Source: an uncultured Lachnospiraceae bacterium (GTDB lineage Bacteria; Bacillota; Clostridia; Lachnospirales; Lachnospiraceae). From it: DNA of 64,000 nucleotides. Below are positions 17,567 to 26,727 of this stretch, piece by piece. The notes beneath the pieces are model-generated. The model did not search any database and was not told the DNA's origin. It saw only the letters and a program-made list of their open reading frames with translations. Position numbers and translations under genes: made by a program. Positions within the stretch are counted from its first letter, which is position 1; every line of letters begins with the position of its first letter. The DNA lies in assembly GCA_947626775.1 (NCBI GenBank), contig CANQTL010000012.1:1-64000 (forward strand). The letters are read 5' to 3'.

Positions 17567-19267
17567 TTACATTTCAAACATCGCCATATTATCATCCAGC
17601 CTGTTGGAGATATCCTTGAGGTCCACCGCGTTGGTCGCGATCTCGCCCACGATACTGCTGATCTCCGTTACGGAGGCCGACGTCTGCTGCGAGCTCGCCG
17701 CGTTCTCCTGCGCGATCGCCGACAGATTCTGCACCGTGTCTACCACGCTGCTGCGCGCCTCGTTGATCTTGTTGGTCTTTTCGACCACTTCCTCGATGCC
17801 GGCCAGCGACTCTTCCACATTCTGTAGAAGATCCATAACCTGTTTGTTCGTGTTCGTGACATTCTCGCTCTGCTGCTCCATGATCTCCTTCACTTCGTTC
17901 ATGGTCTCAACCGACTTGTCGGAGTCTTCGATCAGGGAGAGGATAATGCGCTCGATCTGCTTGGCGGACTCGTTGGACTGCTCGGCCAGCTTCTGGATCT
18001 GCGCCGCAACCACCGCAAAGCCTCTGCCCTGCTCGCCGGCGCGCGCCGCCTCGATGGACGCGTTCAGCGACAACAGATTCGTCTCCTCCGCGATATTGGT
18101 GATAAGCGCCGTAGCCTCCTTAATCTTCTGCGCGGATTCGTTCGTCACGTTCGTCTGCTCATAGATGATGTCGATGGAAGCGCTCGTCTGCTCATTGGTG
18201 GACTGCAGCTCGCGCAGCGCCTGAATCGCCGACTCGCCGCGCTCCTTCATGGATTTGGCGCTCTCGCTCAGATTGCCCAGCTCCTCGACCGTCTCCTCGA
18301 TCATATTGCCCATCACGATGATATTCTCGGTGGCGTCCTGCGTCTCCTCAGCCTGGCTGCCCGCGCCGATCGCAATCTCGCCGACCGCCTTCTCCATCTG
18401 CTCGACGTGGTTGCTCGTGTCGCTCGTCTTCTCGCTCAGCTGCTCGGACGCGTTGAGCAGCGTGTTGCTGTCATTCTTAATAGAAGAAATAATATCCGTC
18501 AGATTGCTCTTCAGCTTATGGATCGCGCGGCTGATATCGCCGATCTCATCCTTGCTCTTCAGCTGCGTCTCGCTCAGCTGCACGTTGAGTTTGCCCTCGG
18601 AGAGCTGCGAAAGCGCGTTCACGCCCTCGGTAATGGTCTTCACCATCTTGCTGACGATCAGGAGAATCAGAATCACGCACACAATCGCCACAACCACCAC
18701 GATACCGGCGATCAGATAGGTAATGCTGCGGATCTGGTTCTTCGCATCCGCCTGCGACATGCCGGCGAACACCATACCCACGATCTCGCCCGTCGTCTCG
18801 TCCGTGAGCGGTACATAGTAGCCGAAGTAATCCTGTCCCACTACGACCACATCCGTCGCGAAGTAATCCTGCCCGCCTTTCAGCACAGTATTGATCACGG
18901 TTTCGCCCGCCTGCGTCCGCAGTACGCGGTCGCCGTTCTCGTCCACCACGGACGTCATATAGCGCGTATCGCCGTAGAAGATCGTGATATCCGTCTTGGC
19001 GCTGTTGCGCAGTTCGTCCGCCAGCCGCGTGTGCTGGGTGATATTGTAATCCCCCTTATATAATTCGTCGTCCTCGCCGATGTAGAAAGCCTCGTCATTG
19101 ACTTCCTCCAGAGAGTCCAGCACTGAGATCGCCGCGCCCCGCAGCCCGTTCTCGATCGCCGACGTCAGCACCGCGTTGATCCGCTTGTTGCTGACCCACA
19201 GCATCACCACGCCCAACAGTACAATCGGTGTGATGGAAATCAACATGATCTTCTGTTTCAATTTCAT
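17567..19267 (-). CDS. Methyl-accepting chemotaxis protein with single-Cache sensor
   Basis: 566 residues. Transmembrane segment 1 (about 8-28), an extracellular single-Cache type sensor (about 30-195, with the [11 protein letters not shown] and [11 protein letters not shown] strands typical of sCache_3), transmembrane segment 2 (about 205-228), HAMP (about 228-280), then a long cytoplasmic coiled coil with the signalling tip ([28 protein letters not shown]). The start at 19267 has GGAGGAGAGG upstream; the frame is open 57 codons higher but runs through a G9 tract and has no site. It feeds CheA/CheW encoded elsewhere. The ligand is unknown. Confidence 0.93.
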   Translation of the reverse strand: MKLKQKIMLISITPIVLLGVVMLWVSNKRINAVLTSAIENGLRGAAISVLDSLEEVNDEAFYIGEDDELYKGDYNITQHTRLADELRNSAKTDITIFYGDTRYMTSVVDENGDRVLRTQAGETVINTVLKGGQDYFATDVVVVGQDYFGYYVPLTDETTGEIVGMVFAGMSQADAKNQIRSITYLIAGIVVVVAIVCVILILLIVSKMVKTITEGVNALSQLSEGKLNVQLSETQLKSKDEIGDISRAIHKLKSNLTDIISSIKNDSNTLLNASEQLSEKTSDTSNHVEQMEKAVGEIAIGAGSQAEETQDATENIIVMGNMIEETVEELGNLSESAKSMKERGESAIQALRELQSTNEQTSASIDIIYEQTNVTNESAQKIKEATALITNIAEETNLLSLNASIEAARAGEQGRGFAVVAAQIQKLAEQSNESAKQIERIILSLIEDSDKSVETMNEVKEIMEQQSENVTNTNKQVMDLLQNVEESLAGIEEVVEKTNKINEARSSVVDTVQNLSAIAQENAASSQQTSASVTEISSIVGEIATNAVDLKDISNRLDDNMAMFEM

Positions 19268-19352
19268 CTCTCGTTCCTCTCCTCCGTCCCAAAATGATAA
19301 TAAATATATACTCGATAAAATATATTTTAATACAATTTGGTAAAAATGTACA

Positions 19353-19485
19353 GTGCAAATTTTGATTTGCCCCCCCCCTTGTGATTTTTCACCAAAAATC
19401 TGCCGGATCAGCGGGCCGTTCAAAAAAGGAAACCTCAAAAACTCTACAAGAATGGCTTTCCATCGTCAGAGATCTATGGTAAAAT
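19353..19485. repeat. 133-bp direct repeat, left copy (insertion-sequence target duplication)
   Basis: Identical over 133 bases to 21443-21575, including a C9 tract (19370-19378). The two copies flank the IS1634-type element in the same orientation, so they are best read as a very long target-site duplication. Confidence 0.9.
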
Positions 19486-19510
19486 CCTGTCTTTGACAGT
19501 TGAAAAGGAC

Positions 19511-19557
19511 AAAAAGTCTCGCAGACCCTATAAATAGTTCGATTGCGAGACTTTTTT
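19511..19557. terminator. Terminator hairpin at the left end of the insertion sequence
   Basis: AAAAAGTCTCGCA and TGCGAGACTTTTT pair around a 20-base loop, just downstream of the transposase stop. The A and T runs on both sides allow bidirectional action, isolating the element from its surroundings. Confidence 0.8.
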
Positions 19558-19580
19558 CTTTGTTTTGAAGTATGGTAATT

Positions 19581-21305
19581 TTATTTCCCTTTACTCTTTT
19601 TTTGAATTGTTTTCATCTGACTCTTGGTGATGAATTCATAGTCTGTTCGGAAACCGCAGACTTCGTGAAGGTTATCAGTCAGTTTTGTTCTCTTGTATGT
19701 GGGGATGAAACCCTGTTCTTTTATGCCTGCAAAGTTCATTTTTTTGAGTGTGCTGAGTATGTCATCACAGGTGTATCTGTCATCAATGCTTTTCTCAAGG
19801 TATCTGTATACGATCAGGGCAAGAAAGCATGTGAGGAAATGCGCTTTTATCCGGATGCTGTTCTGAAGGAATACTGGTCTTGCTTCAAAGTCGGTTTTCA
19901 TGATCCGGAAGCATTCTTCTATTTCCCATCGGCCTTCGCTGACATTCAGGATGTCTCTGACCGGGTCATCCAGTAAATCCGTTGACACAGCATAAAGCCC
20001 ATCATAAAGAGATTCCTGTTCTACTTTATCCGTATCAAGGTAGCTATGGATCTGTGCTGTCTCTCCGCTGTCAGTAATTGCAATCCTTCCGATGAAGCGG
20101 GCAGGATCATTGGGATTTTTTCGGTTTCTTTTTATGGAGCCTGAGTCAATCAGTTTCTGCGCACGTTCCACCTGTGCGTCACGGACGGTTTTTTGATACC
20201 TGGCAAACTTGGGCGAATAGGTAACTATAAGGCGCTGATGGAGCGTCTGTGGTGTATAAGGTTCTTCTTTGTAATACAATCCGGTGTCGTCATCCGGCAG
20301 ATCAGAAAGGTCTATGGGAGTATCGTCTGACACTCTTTTGAATCCTTTTTTGCTCAAGGCCCATTCTTTATCCTCTGCCCGGAGTTTCTTGATAGATTGC
20401 GTCACAATAAAGGCCCTCTCACCCAAGTGGTTATAGTTCCTTATCTTTTCCGACCCCAGTCCCGCGTCGCTGCAATAGATAAATTTCTGACATCCGAACT
20501 CAGAAAGGACTTTTTCCTCAAGAGGTTTCAGGGAAGTCTGTTCGCTGGCATTTCCCGGAAACAGGGAGAAAGCAAGAGGAATGCCGTCACCATCCATGAA
20601 CATGCCCATCTGAATAATGGGGTTGGGGCGGTGTTCTTTACTTTTGCCGTATTTCCGGACATTGTCTTCCTGTTCGATCTCAAAGTAGTAGTTCGTGCAA
20701 TCGTAAAACAAGATCCTGTCGTTTCTTTTTCCAAGAAGATGACTGTTTTTATATACCTCAGACTGTATGAAATCGCATTCGTTCCCCAGGACATCCAAAG
20801 CCCGGTATATATCATGGAGCTCATAGGTTGGCTTTTCCAAAAATTCCGAAGCAGCTTTAAAAGAGGATCTTTTGCTTGACGGCTCAAGGATGCGTGCAAA
20901 GATCATGTCGGAAAGAATGGCGTTGATATCATACTGAAACTTATATTTGTTCCTGAGTTTTCTACAGGTTTTATCTAAAGAGAGGGAATAATAGACTGAC
21001 TGAAGAAAGAGATATCCACCGCGGTGAAGTACCTGCTGTTCGTAGTCAAGCTGCCTGTCAGCGTGAAAGGTAATCTGAACAGTCCTGGATTGCTGTTCTT
21101 CTTTGTATTTTTCTGTTTCGAGTTTAGCTTCTTCCCTGGCCCAGGCCAGCACGTCGTCCCTCGTTGGACCATGCTCTTTGAGTAATTCCTGCAGGGTTCC
21201 CAGCTTGCGGATAACAGTGGATGTGCTGACCCCTTTGTCATTGATATAACCCTTGGTGATGTAAAAAGACTCTGAATTCTTAGACTTAGAAATGGTGAGT
21301 TTCAT
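19581..21305 (-). CDS. IS1634-family transposase
   Basis: A 574-residue DDE transposase of the IS4 superfamily. Catalytic residues appear intact: Asp202 in FYDCTN, Asp280 in YCSDAGLGS, and the Glu of WEIEECFR (about 460-464). The HRPNPIIQMGMFMDGDGIPL stretch after the first Asp is typical of the IS1634 group. The start has AGGAGGTAACAGCCT upstream. No frameshift or truncation is seen, so the element may still be mobile. Confidence 0.95.
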   Translation of the reverse strand: MKLTISKSKNSESFYITKGYINDKGVSTSTVIRKLGTLQELLKEHGPTRDDVLAWAREEAKLETEKYKEEQQSRTVQITFHADRQLDYEQQVLHRGGYLFLQSVYYSLSLDKTCRKLRNKYKFQYDINAILSDMIFARILEPSSKRSSFKAASEFLEKPTYELHDIYRALDVLGNECDFIQSEVYKNSHLLGKRNDRILFYDCTNYYFEIEQEDNVRKYGKSKEHRPNPIIQMGMFMDGDGIPLAFSLFPGNASEQTSLKPLEEKVLSEFGCQKFIYCSDAGLGSEKIRNYNHLGERAFIVTQSIKKLRAEDKEWALSKKGFKRVSDDTPIDLSDLPDDDTGLYYKEEPYTPQTLHQRLIVTYSPKFARYQKTVRDAQVERAQKLIDSGSIKRNRKNPNDPARFIGRIAITDSGETAQIHSYLDTDKVEQESLYDGLYAVSTDLLDDPVRDILNVSEGRWEIEECFRIMKTDFEARPVFLQNSIRIKAHFLTCFLALIVYRYLEKSIDDRYTCDDILSTLKKMNFAGIKEQGFIPTYKRTKLTDNLHEVCGFRTDYEFITKSQMKTIQKKSKGK

Positions 21306-21442
21306 AGGCTGTTACCTCCTAAGTCTTATTATACCATACGTTACTATATATTACCATAGTAAAAAACTAAAAATTTGACAAAGAAATACAGACCTAATGC
21401 GGCCTGTAAGATACTTTTATCCTATTCAACTGTCAAACTGCC

Positions 21443-21575
21443 GTGCAAATTTTGATTTGCCCCCCCCCTTGTGATTTTTCACCAAAAATCTGCCGGATCA
21501 GCGGGCCGTTCAAAAAAGGAAACCTCAAAAACTCTACAAGAATGGCTTTCCATCGTCAGAGATCTATGGTAAAAT
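21443..21575. repeat. 133-bp direct repeat, right copy
   Basis: Same sequence as 19353-19485, including the C9 tract (21460-21468). It ends in TGGTAAAAT, a possible extended -10 element (TAAAAT at 21570-21575, with TTTCCA 17 bases upstream) for the PocR-domain gene. Confidence 0.9.
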
Positions 21576-21666
21576 AGTACTAACGGCAGTGTTCCATGGC
21601 TGCCGAAGCTATATCCGCGGCGAATTTCCGCCTGCGCGCATCATGTATATCTAAGGAGGAACAGTT

Positions 21667-22443
21667 GTGAAACTTACAGATTTTATGGATTTAAAGATAT
21701 TACAGAAGATCCAGGACGCCTTTTCCGACGCTACGGGACTGGCGGCGATCGCGGTGGACAACGACGGCAAATACATAACCGAAGGCAGCAACTTCACGGA
21801 TTTCTGTATGAAATATACCCGCGGCTGCGCGGAGGGTTCCAAGCGCTGTGTGAAATGCGACCAGGAGGGCAAGGGAACCTATGAATGCCATGCCGGGCTG
21901 ATGGACTTTTCCATCGATATCGTGTTAAACGGCGAGAAACTCGGTTCCGTGATCGGCGGCCAGGTACTTCCCAATCCTCCGGACGAGGAGAAGTTCGCCG
22001 GAATCGCGGAGGAGCTGGGCATCGATCCGAAAGCCTATGTGGCCGCGGTAAAGAAAGTGCCCGTGCGCCCCGAGAGATCCATCTATGCGGCGGCAGATCT
22101 GCTGGAGGATGTGATCAACCGCATCGTCAAGCAGGAATACATGAACGCCACCGAGTACAAGAAACTGAACGTCTGGGAGAACGAACTGCAGACAGCCACG
22201 GAGACGATCGGCGAGATCAAGCAGTGCACGAAGGAACTGGAGACCATCTCTTCACGGCAGTCCATCATGGCGCTCAACGCGGCGATCGAGACGGCGAGAG
22301 TCGGCGCGGCAGGCGCGGGCTTCGGCATCATCGCAAAACAGATGGGCGAGTTTTCCAGACAGTCCTCCGACATCTACAAGCACATCACGGAATCCGCCAA
22401 CAAGATTTCCGCTTCCATCGACAAGATGAACAACGCGAAATAG
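21667..22443 (+). CDS. PocR-domain soluble receptor with a short chemoreceptor signalling tip
   Basis: 258 residues with no membrane segment. Residues 5-160 form a PocR-type sensory domain with a Cys cluster (Cys47, 54, 61, 64, 74) and the usual SIDIVLNGEKLGSVIGGQVLP strand. Residues about 185-258 carry a shortened methyl-accepting signalling hairpin (SSRQSIMALNAAIETARVGAAGAGFGIIA). The family senses small organic ligands such as diols or short hydrocarbons in other proteins; what is sensed here is unknown. The start is a GTG behind AAGGAGGAACAGTT. It lies beyond the insertion sequence, divergent from the transmembrane receptor. Confidence 0.88.
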   Translation: MKLTDFMDLKILQKIQDAFSDATGLAAIAVDNDGKYITEGSNFTDFCMKYTRGCAEGSKRCVKCDQEGKGTYECHAGLMDFSIDIVLNGEKLGSVIGGQVLPNPPDEEKFAGIAEELGIDPKAYVAAVKKVPVRPERSIYAAADLLEDVINRIVKQEYMNATEYKKLNVWENELQTATETIGEIKQCTKELETISSRQSIMALNAAIETARVGAAGAGFGIIAKQMGEFSRQSSDIYKHITESANKISASIDKMNNAK

Positions 22444-22465
22444 GGACGTCTCCTGATTCTGACAG

Positions 22466-22505
22466 AAAAACCCCCTGCAGGCCACGGCCCGCAGGGGATT
22501 TTATT
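22466..22505. terminator. Bidirectional terminator between the PocR gene and rplQ
   Basis: CCCCTGC...GCAGGGG (22472-22497) with AAAAA on the left and TTTTATTTT on the right. It serves the PocR gene and, on the minus strand, ends the long ribosomal operon. Confidence 0.88.
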
Positions 22506-22530
22506 TTGTCATATTCTTCACCGGATCGGC

Positions 22531-23067
22531 TTATACCAGCTCCAGAACCACTTCCATCGCCGCGTCGCCCTTGCGGGGACCGATCTTGATAATTCTGGTG
22601 TATCCGCCGCTGCGGCCCGCGTACTTGGGACCGTACTCGTCGAACAGCTTCGCCACCAGATCGACCTTCTTCGTGCCTTTCTTTCTGCCGGCTGCAGCCG
22701 CAGGCACTTCCGTCACAGGATACAGCACCTTCAGTATCTGTCTCCTCGCGTGCAGTCTGGAAGGCATATCCTTCTTGATCTCCTTCTCAACCGTATCGTA
22801 CACGGTGACTTTCTTGCCGTCCCTGACCTCTTTGACTCTCTTGCCGTCCTTGTCCTTGCGCGGCACTTTCGCGCTGACCTTGACCGTCTCGAAATTGTCT
22901 TTTTCTTTAGCGGCAAGCGCAATCAGACCCTCCACGATCTTCCGGATCTCCTTGGCTCTGGCCTCCGTGGTAATGATTCTGCCGTTATACAGCAGAGCCG
23001 TTACCTGGCTCCTGAGCAGCGCCTTTCTCTGATCGGCTGATCTGCCGAGTTTTCTGTATTTTGCCAT
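22531..23067 (-). CDS. rplQ: 50S ribosomal protein L17
   Basis: 178 residues from the ATG reading MAKYRKLGRSADQRKALLRS; the frame is open 19 codons further up but that part is not L17-like. An insertion of about 40 residues in the middle (DKDGKRVKEVRDGKK and following) makes it longer than the usual 115-130 residues; similar insertions are seen in Lachnospiraceae. It is the last gene of the alpha operon, after rpoA. Confidence 0.96.
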   Translation of the reverse strand: MAKYRKLGRSADQRKALLRSQVTALLYNGRIITTEARAKEIRKIVEGLIALAAKEKDNFETVKVSAKVPRKDKDGKRVKEVRDGKKVTVYDTVEKEIKKDMPSRLHARRQILKVLYPVTEVPAAAAGRKKGTKKVDLVAKLFDEYGPKYAGRSGGYTRIIKIGPRKGDAAMEVVLELV

Positions 23068-23219
23068 TATGGGCTCCTTTCTCACCGGGAGAGTTCTCTC
23101 CCCCGTCATGGTGACATCCGGCAACGCTCTTTGGTCTTATTTGCCGAATGCGTCTACAGTTCCATTTGTGAGCAGACACGCGAACGCCCGTCGGCCTTAC
23201 TCCGCATGCCCTTCACAGA

Positions 23220-24179
23220 TCAGGCCTCCTCGCTCGGATTGAGCTGCAGGCCCAGCTCCTTCAACTTTGCCAGAACCTCCTCGAGAGATTTCCGGCCCAG
23301 ATTGCGGACCTTCATCATATCCTCGGAAGTCTTGTTCGTCAGCTCCTCGACCGTGTTGATGCCGGCCCTCTTCAGGCAGTTGTAGGAGCGCACAGACAGC
23401 TCCAGCTCGTCTATGCTCATCTCCAGCACTTTTTCCTTCTCATCGTCCTCTTTCTCGACCATCACCTCCGCGGTTCTGGCATTCTCGGACAGATCGATGA
23501 ACAGGCTCAGATGCTCGCTCAGCACCTTGGCCGCCAGGCTGACCGCCTCGTCGGGCACCAGCGTGCCGTTCGTGTACACGTCCAGCGTCAGCTTGTCAAA
23601 ATCCGTGATCTGACCGACACGCGTATTCTCCACGGTGACATTCACTCTCTCGACCGGCGTGTAGATGGAATCCACCGCGATCACACCGATCGGGAGATCC
23701 TCCGTCTTGTTCCTGTCTGAGCTGACATAGCCTCTGCCTTTTGTGATCGTCAGCTCCATGTACAATTTCGTGTCTTTGCCGCTCAGCGTGGCAATGACCA
23801 GATCGGGATTCAGAATCTCGATATCCTGATCCACCTGAATATCCGATGCTCTGACAATGCCCTCTCCCTCATACTCGATGTACGCCGTCTTGGGCTCATT
23901 GGTCTCGCTGCTGTTCCTGATCGCAAGGCTCTTGATGTTCATGATGATCTCCGTGACGTCCTCTTTCACACCGGGGATCGAGCTGAATTCATGCAAAACG
24001 CCCTCAATCTTCACCTGGCTGACCGCTGCGCCCGGCAAGGAAGAAAGCATGATTCTCCTAAGAGAATTACCAAGGGTAATACCGTAGCCTCTCTCCAGAG
24101 GTTCCACTACAAATCTGCCATACTTCTTATCTTCCGAGATCTCCGCAACTTCAATATTAGGTCTCTCAAAATCAAACAC
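23220..24179 (-). CDS. rpoA: RNA polymerase alpha subunit
   Basis: 319 residues. The N-terminal dimerisation domain ([23 protein letters not shown]) and the C-terminal DNA/activator-binding domain ([22 protein letters not shown]) are both complete. The start is set at the GTG at 24179 ([11 protein letters not shown]) because a strong AAAGGAGGG lies nine bases ahead; the frame is open ten codons higher but overlaps that site. Confidence 0.98.
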   Translation of the reverse strand: MFDFERPNIEVAEISEDKKYGRFVVEPLERGYGITLGNSLRRIMLSSLPGAAVSQVKIEGVLHEFSSIPGVKEDVTEIIMNIKSLAIRNSSETNEPKTAYIEYEGEGIVRASDIQVDQDIEILNPDLVIATLSGKDTKLYMELTITKGRGYVSSDRNKTEDLPIGVIAVDSIYTPVERVNVTVENTRVGQITDFDKLTLDVYTNGTLVPDEAVSLAAKVLSEHLSLFIDLSENARTAEVMVEKEDDEKEKVLEMSIDELELSVRSYNCLKRAGINTVEELTNKTSEDMMKVRNLGRKSLEEVLAKLKELGLQLNPSEEA

Positions 24180-24209
24180 GCAAATACCCTCCTTTGCCAA
24201 AACCCACAA

Positions 24210-24803
24210 TTATTTGGAGTACAACTCGACAATCAGCATCTCGTTTACCGGAACGTCGATCATCTCTCGGGTCGGAATATATTTGATCGTTCCCTTAAAT
24301 GCGTCCTGATCTACCTCCATCCACTCAGGGACCAGTCTGCCCGACGTCACCTCGAGGATATCCTTATAGCGCTGCAGGGATCTCGCCTTCTCCTTCACCT
24401 CGATCACATCGCCCGCCTTGACCTGATAGGAAGGAATATGCACCGGCTTGCCGTTCACAAGGAAGTGCTTGTGGCCTACGACCTGTCTCGCCTCTCTTCT
24501 CGTTCTCGCAAAACCCATTCTGAACACTACGCTGTCCAGTCTGCACTCCAGCATAGCCATCAGGTTTTCACCTGTCATGCCTTTCATTCTGTCGGCCTTT
24601 TCATAGTAATTTCTGAACGGCTTCTCCAGCACGCCGTAGATGAATTTTGCCTTCTGCTTCTCTCTCAGCTGCAGGCCGTACTCGCTGACTTTCTTGCCTG
24701 CTCTCATATTCTTTCTCTTGGATTTCTTGTCGTATCCCAGATAGATGGGATCTAACTCAAGTGATCTGCATCTCTTCAATACAGGGACTCTGTTTACTGC
24801 CAT
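24210..24803 (-). CDS. rpsD: 30S ribosomal protein S4
   Basis: 197 residues with the S4 RNA-binding domain (ARTRREARQVVGHKHFLVNGKPV). It lacks the N-terminal zinc-binding cysteines of long S4 types. It is a primary 16S rRNA binder and, in many bacteria, the repressor of its own operon. It lies between rpsK and rpoA. Confidence 0.98.
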   Translation of the reverse strand: MAVNRVPVLKRCRSLELDPIYLGYDKKSKRKNMRAGKKVSEYGLQLREKQKAKFIYGVLEKPFRNYYEKADRMKGMTGENLMAMLECRLDSVVFRMGFARTRREARQVVGHKHFLVNGKPVHIPSYQVKAGDVIEVKEKARSLQRYKDILEVTSGRLVPEWMEVDQDAFKGTIKYIPTREMIDVPVNEMLIVELYSK

Positions 24804-24893
24804 TTTTCCGGCTCCTCTCTTATTTTGTTTACAGCGCCTGCGCGCCTTCGTCCAAAGTTTCTAAATACTTACATGCCAACGCCGCAGCCCGCA

Positions 24894-25000
24894 GAGAATC
24901 GCGCAAGCGGTTCTCTGGAGATATCTGCGCCAGCAGATTTCTCTGGAGATATCCACGCAGTGGATTTCTCCGGAGATATTTGCGAAGCAAATTTCTCCGA
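24894..25000. repeat. Tandem 27-bp hairpin repeats between rpsK and rpsD
   Basis: A GAGAATCGC/GCGGTTCTC hairpin (24894-24915) is followed by three exact-length 27-base units (24911-24937, 24938-24964, 24965-24991) and a partial fourth. Each unit has the frame TTTCTC(T/C)GGAGATAT followed by a small hairpin. The hairpin stems differ but always pair: CTGC/GCAG, CCAC/GTGG, TTGC/GCAA. Confidence 0.85.
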
Positions 25001-25396
25001 CTATACGCGGCGTCTCTTAGGCGGGCGGCACCCGTTATGCGGTACCGCGGTCACGTCGCGGATACTCGTCACTTCCAGCCCGCATGCCTGAAGCGCGCGG
25101 ATCGCAGCCTCGCGGCCCGAACCGGGACCCTTTACCATAACGTCAACCGTCTTTAACCCATGAACCAATGCAGCCTTAGCGGCTGTCTCTGCAGCCATCT
25201 GCGCTGCATACGGAGTAGATTTCCTTGAACCTCTAAAACCAAGACCACCGGCACTTGCCCAGCTCAGCGCGTTGCCCTCGGTATCCGTCAGGGTAACGAT
25301 CGTGTTGTTAAAAGAAGACTGGATGTGTGCCTGTCCGCGTTCAACGTTTTTCTTTACACGCTTTTTTGTCACTTTTTTGGTAACTTTTTTAGCCAT
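25001..25396 (-). CDS. rpsK: 30S ribosomal protein S11
   Basis: 131 residues. The conserved [32 protein letters not shown] and [12 protein letters not shown] (C-terminus) are intact. It is part of the alpha operon, 39 bases after rpsM. Confidence 0.98.
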   Translation of the reverse strand: MAKKVTKKVTKKRVKKNVERGQAHIQSSFNNTIVTLTDTEGNALSWASAGGLGFRGSRKSTPYAAQMAAETAAKAALVHGLKTVDVMVKGPGSGREAAIRALQACGLEVTSIRDVTAVPHNGCRPPKRRRV

Positions 25397-25435
25397 AATA
25401 AACTAACCTACTTTCTCACTTTCTACTGGTTTCTG

Positions 25436-25804
25436 TTACTTCTTCTTGTTTGCAACCGTTCTCTTGGGACCTTTTCTCGTTCTGGCATTGGTCTTCGTTC
25501 TCTGCCCGCGAACCGGAAGTCCTTTCCTGTGACGGATTCCTCTGTAGCAGCCAATCTCCTGAAGACGCTTGATATTGAGAGCGACTTCTCTTCTCAGATC
25601 ACCTTCCACCATATAATCCTTCTCGATCACTTCCGCGATCCGCTTTACCTCATCGTCCGTCAGTTCTCTGACACGGGTGTCGGGATTGACGTTCGCCGCC
25701 GCGAGGATCTTGTTTGCGCTTACTCTGCCGATACCGTAGATATAAGTCAATCCGATCTCTACACGTTTCTCTCTCGGTAAATCAACACCTGCAATACGAG
25801 CCAT
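25436..25804 (-). CDS. rpsM: 30S ribosomal protein S13
   Basis: 122 residues beginning [19 protein letters not shown] and ending in the lysine-rich tail that contacts P-site tRNA. The [18 protein letters not shown] segment is diagnostic. It follows rpmJ after a palindrome-rich gap. Confidence 0.98.
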   Translation of the reverse strand: MARIAGVDLPREKRVEIGLTYIYGIGRVSANKILAAANVNPDTRVRELTDDEVKRIAEVIEKDYMVEGDLRREVALNIKRLQEIGCYRGIRHRKGLPVRGQRTKTNARTRKGPKRTVANKKK

Positions 25805-25865
25805 TTACGTTTCCTCCATCTCTCTGTTTCATAATCTGTATACTTTCGTATACGCGACACTAATT

Positions 25866-25908
25866 GATTGAGGCGCTCTGCGCCCAATCGGATCCGGGTG
25901 ACCCGATC
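25866..25908. repeat. Two small palindromes between rpmJ and rpsM
   Basis: GATTG-AGGCGC...GCGCC-CAATC (25866-25889) and GATCCGGGTGACCCGATC (25891-25908). The rest of the 195-base gap up to rpmJ shows nothing definite. Confidence 0.6.
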
Positions 25909-25999
25909 TTTCCAAACATAAGGTCTGGTATCAAAAAGTTATCTCCTGCGGGCTCTCTCAAATATGCGAACCCCGTTATATCTATAACCTTTCGGGGGA

Positions 26000-26113
26000 T
26001 TAACCTTGTACCTGCTTATGCTTCGGATTCTCACAGATCACTCTGATCTTTCCTTTTCTTTTAATGATCTTGCACTTTTCGCAAATCGGTTTTACTGAAG
26101 ATCTTACCTTCAT
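26000..26113 (-). CDS. rpmJ: 50S ribosomal protein L36
   Basis: A 37-residue gene between infA and rpsM. It begins [20 protein letters not shown] and carries a zinc-ribbon set (CEKC, then Cys and His near the C-terminus in CENPKHKQ), so it is the zinc-containing form. The ribosome binding site is GGAGGGTTTGAG. Confidence 0.96.
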   Translation of the reverse strand: MKVRSSVKPICEKCKIIKRKGKIRVICENPKHKQVQG

Positions 26114-26212
26114 CTCAAACCCTCCTTTCAAAAAAGACCGTTTTACATTATACCATCATACCCTTGATTTGACAAGGGCTTTTTTCTGGCTTTTCCGGCT
26201 TTTTCTACGCTC

Positions 26213-26431
26213 CTATTTGTCGCGCCAGATAATTCTGCCCTTGGACAGATCATAGGGCGACAGCTCCAGCGTCACTCTGTCGCCGGGAAGAATACGGATA
26301 AAGTTCTGGCGCAGTTTGCCGCTTATATGCGCCAGGACCACATGACCGTTTTCCAGTTCCACCTGAAACATGGTGTTCGGCAGCTTCTCAATGACTGTTC
26401 CCTCGATTTCAATTACATCAGCTTTTGACAT
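26213..26431 (-). CDS. infA: Translation initiation factor IF-1
   Basis: 72 residues of OB-fold ([19 protein letters not shown] to [11 protein letters not shown]). It blocks the A site during initiation. The start is the ATG at 26431, which lies inside the end of the KOW-protein gene (14-base overlap), giving translational coupling; the frame open further up encodes no IF-1-like sequence. Confidence 0.97.
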   Translation of the reverse strand: MSKADVIEIEGTVIEKLPNTMFQVELENGHVVLAHISGKLRQNFIRILPGDRVTLELSPYDLSKGRIIWRDK

Positions 26432-26672
26432 TTGCTCCCTCCTGATAAACTTTGATTGTTCGCCTGATCTCCAGATCCTCAAAACCGTCCTCCGGTCTCT
26501 CTATCCGTACTTTCCCGACGATCTGCACATGCTTTCTGTTCTTCTTCTTCGGTCTGTCTACGGTTCTCGTCCGCCCGTCGGCTACAGAGACATATCCGTC
26601 CGCCTCGTCCACTATGACGTAAACGCATCCCCTGTCATGTCCGGCCAGTGATATGGCAAGCATTCCTATCAT
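26418..26672 (-). CDS. KOW-domain RNA-binding protein (L14e-like)
   Basis: An 84-residue protein found between map and infA in many Firmicutes. The N-terminal KOW-type strand set ([28 protein letters not shown]) precedes a basic segment (RPKKKNRKH). It probably binds rRNA or ribosomal complexes; the role is not established. Its 3' end overlaps infA. Confidence 0.85.
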   Translation of the reverse strand: MIGMLAISLAGHDRGCVYVIVDEADGYVSVADGRTRTVDRPKKKNRKHVQIVGKVRIERPEDGFEDLEIRRTIKVYQEGANVKS

Positions 26673-26727
26673 ACCGCAACCTCTTCATATCCTTTTATTT
26701 CTATATATAATACAGCCGGCTTCCCTC

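Larger units (their letters stand above)
19486..21442 (-). mobile_element. IS1634-type insertion sequence
   Basis: About 1.95 kb carrying one transposase gene. Thirteen-base inverted repeats TTTGACAGTTGAA mark the ends (19492-19504, and its complement at 21425-21437), with similar AAAAGGA-like bases further in. Five or six unmatched bases separate each inverted repeat from the flanking 133-bp repeat. Members of the IS1634 group are known for long, variable target duplications, in agreement with what is seen here. The element sits in the shared upstream region of two divergent chemoreceptor-type genes. Confidence 0.9.

Noticed and set aside
19268..19438. A longer chemoreceptor start 57 codons upstream
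   Set aside because: The extension passes through the G9 tract and the IS-flanking repeat, has no ribosome binding site and lacks receptor-like sequence; the start at 19267 has GGAGGAGAGG.
24911..25000. Tandem 27-bp units considered as a CRISPR array
   Set aside because: The units are contiguous with no unique spacers between constant repeats, and no cas gene is near.
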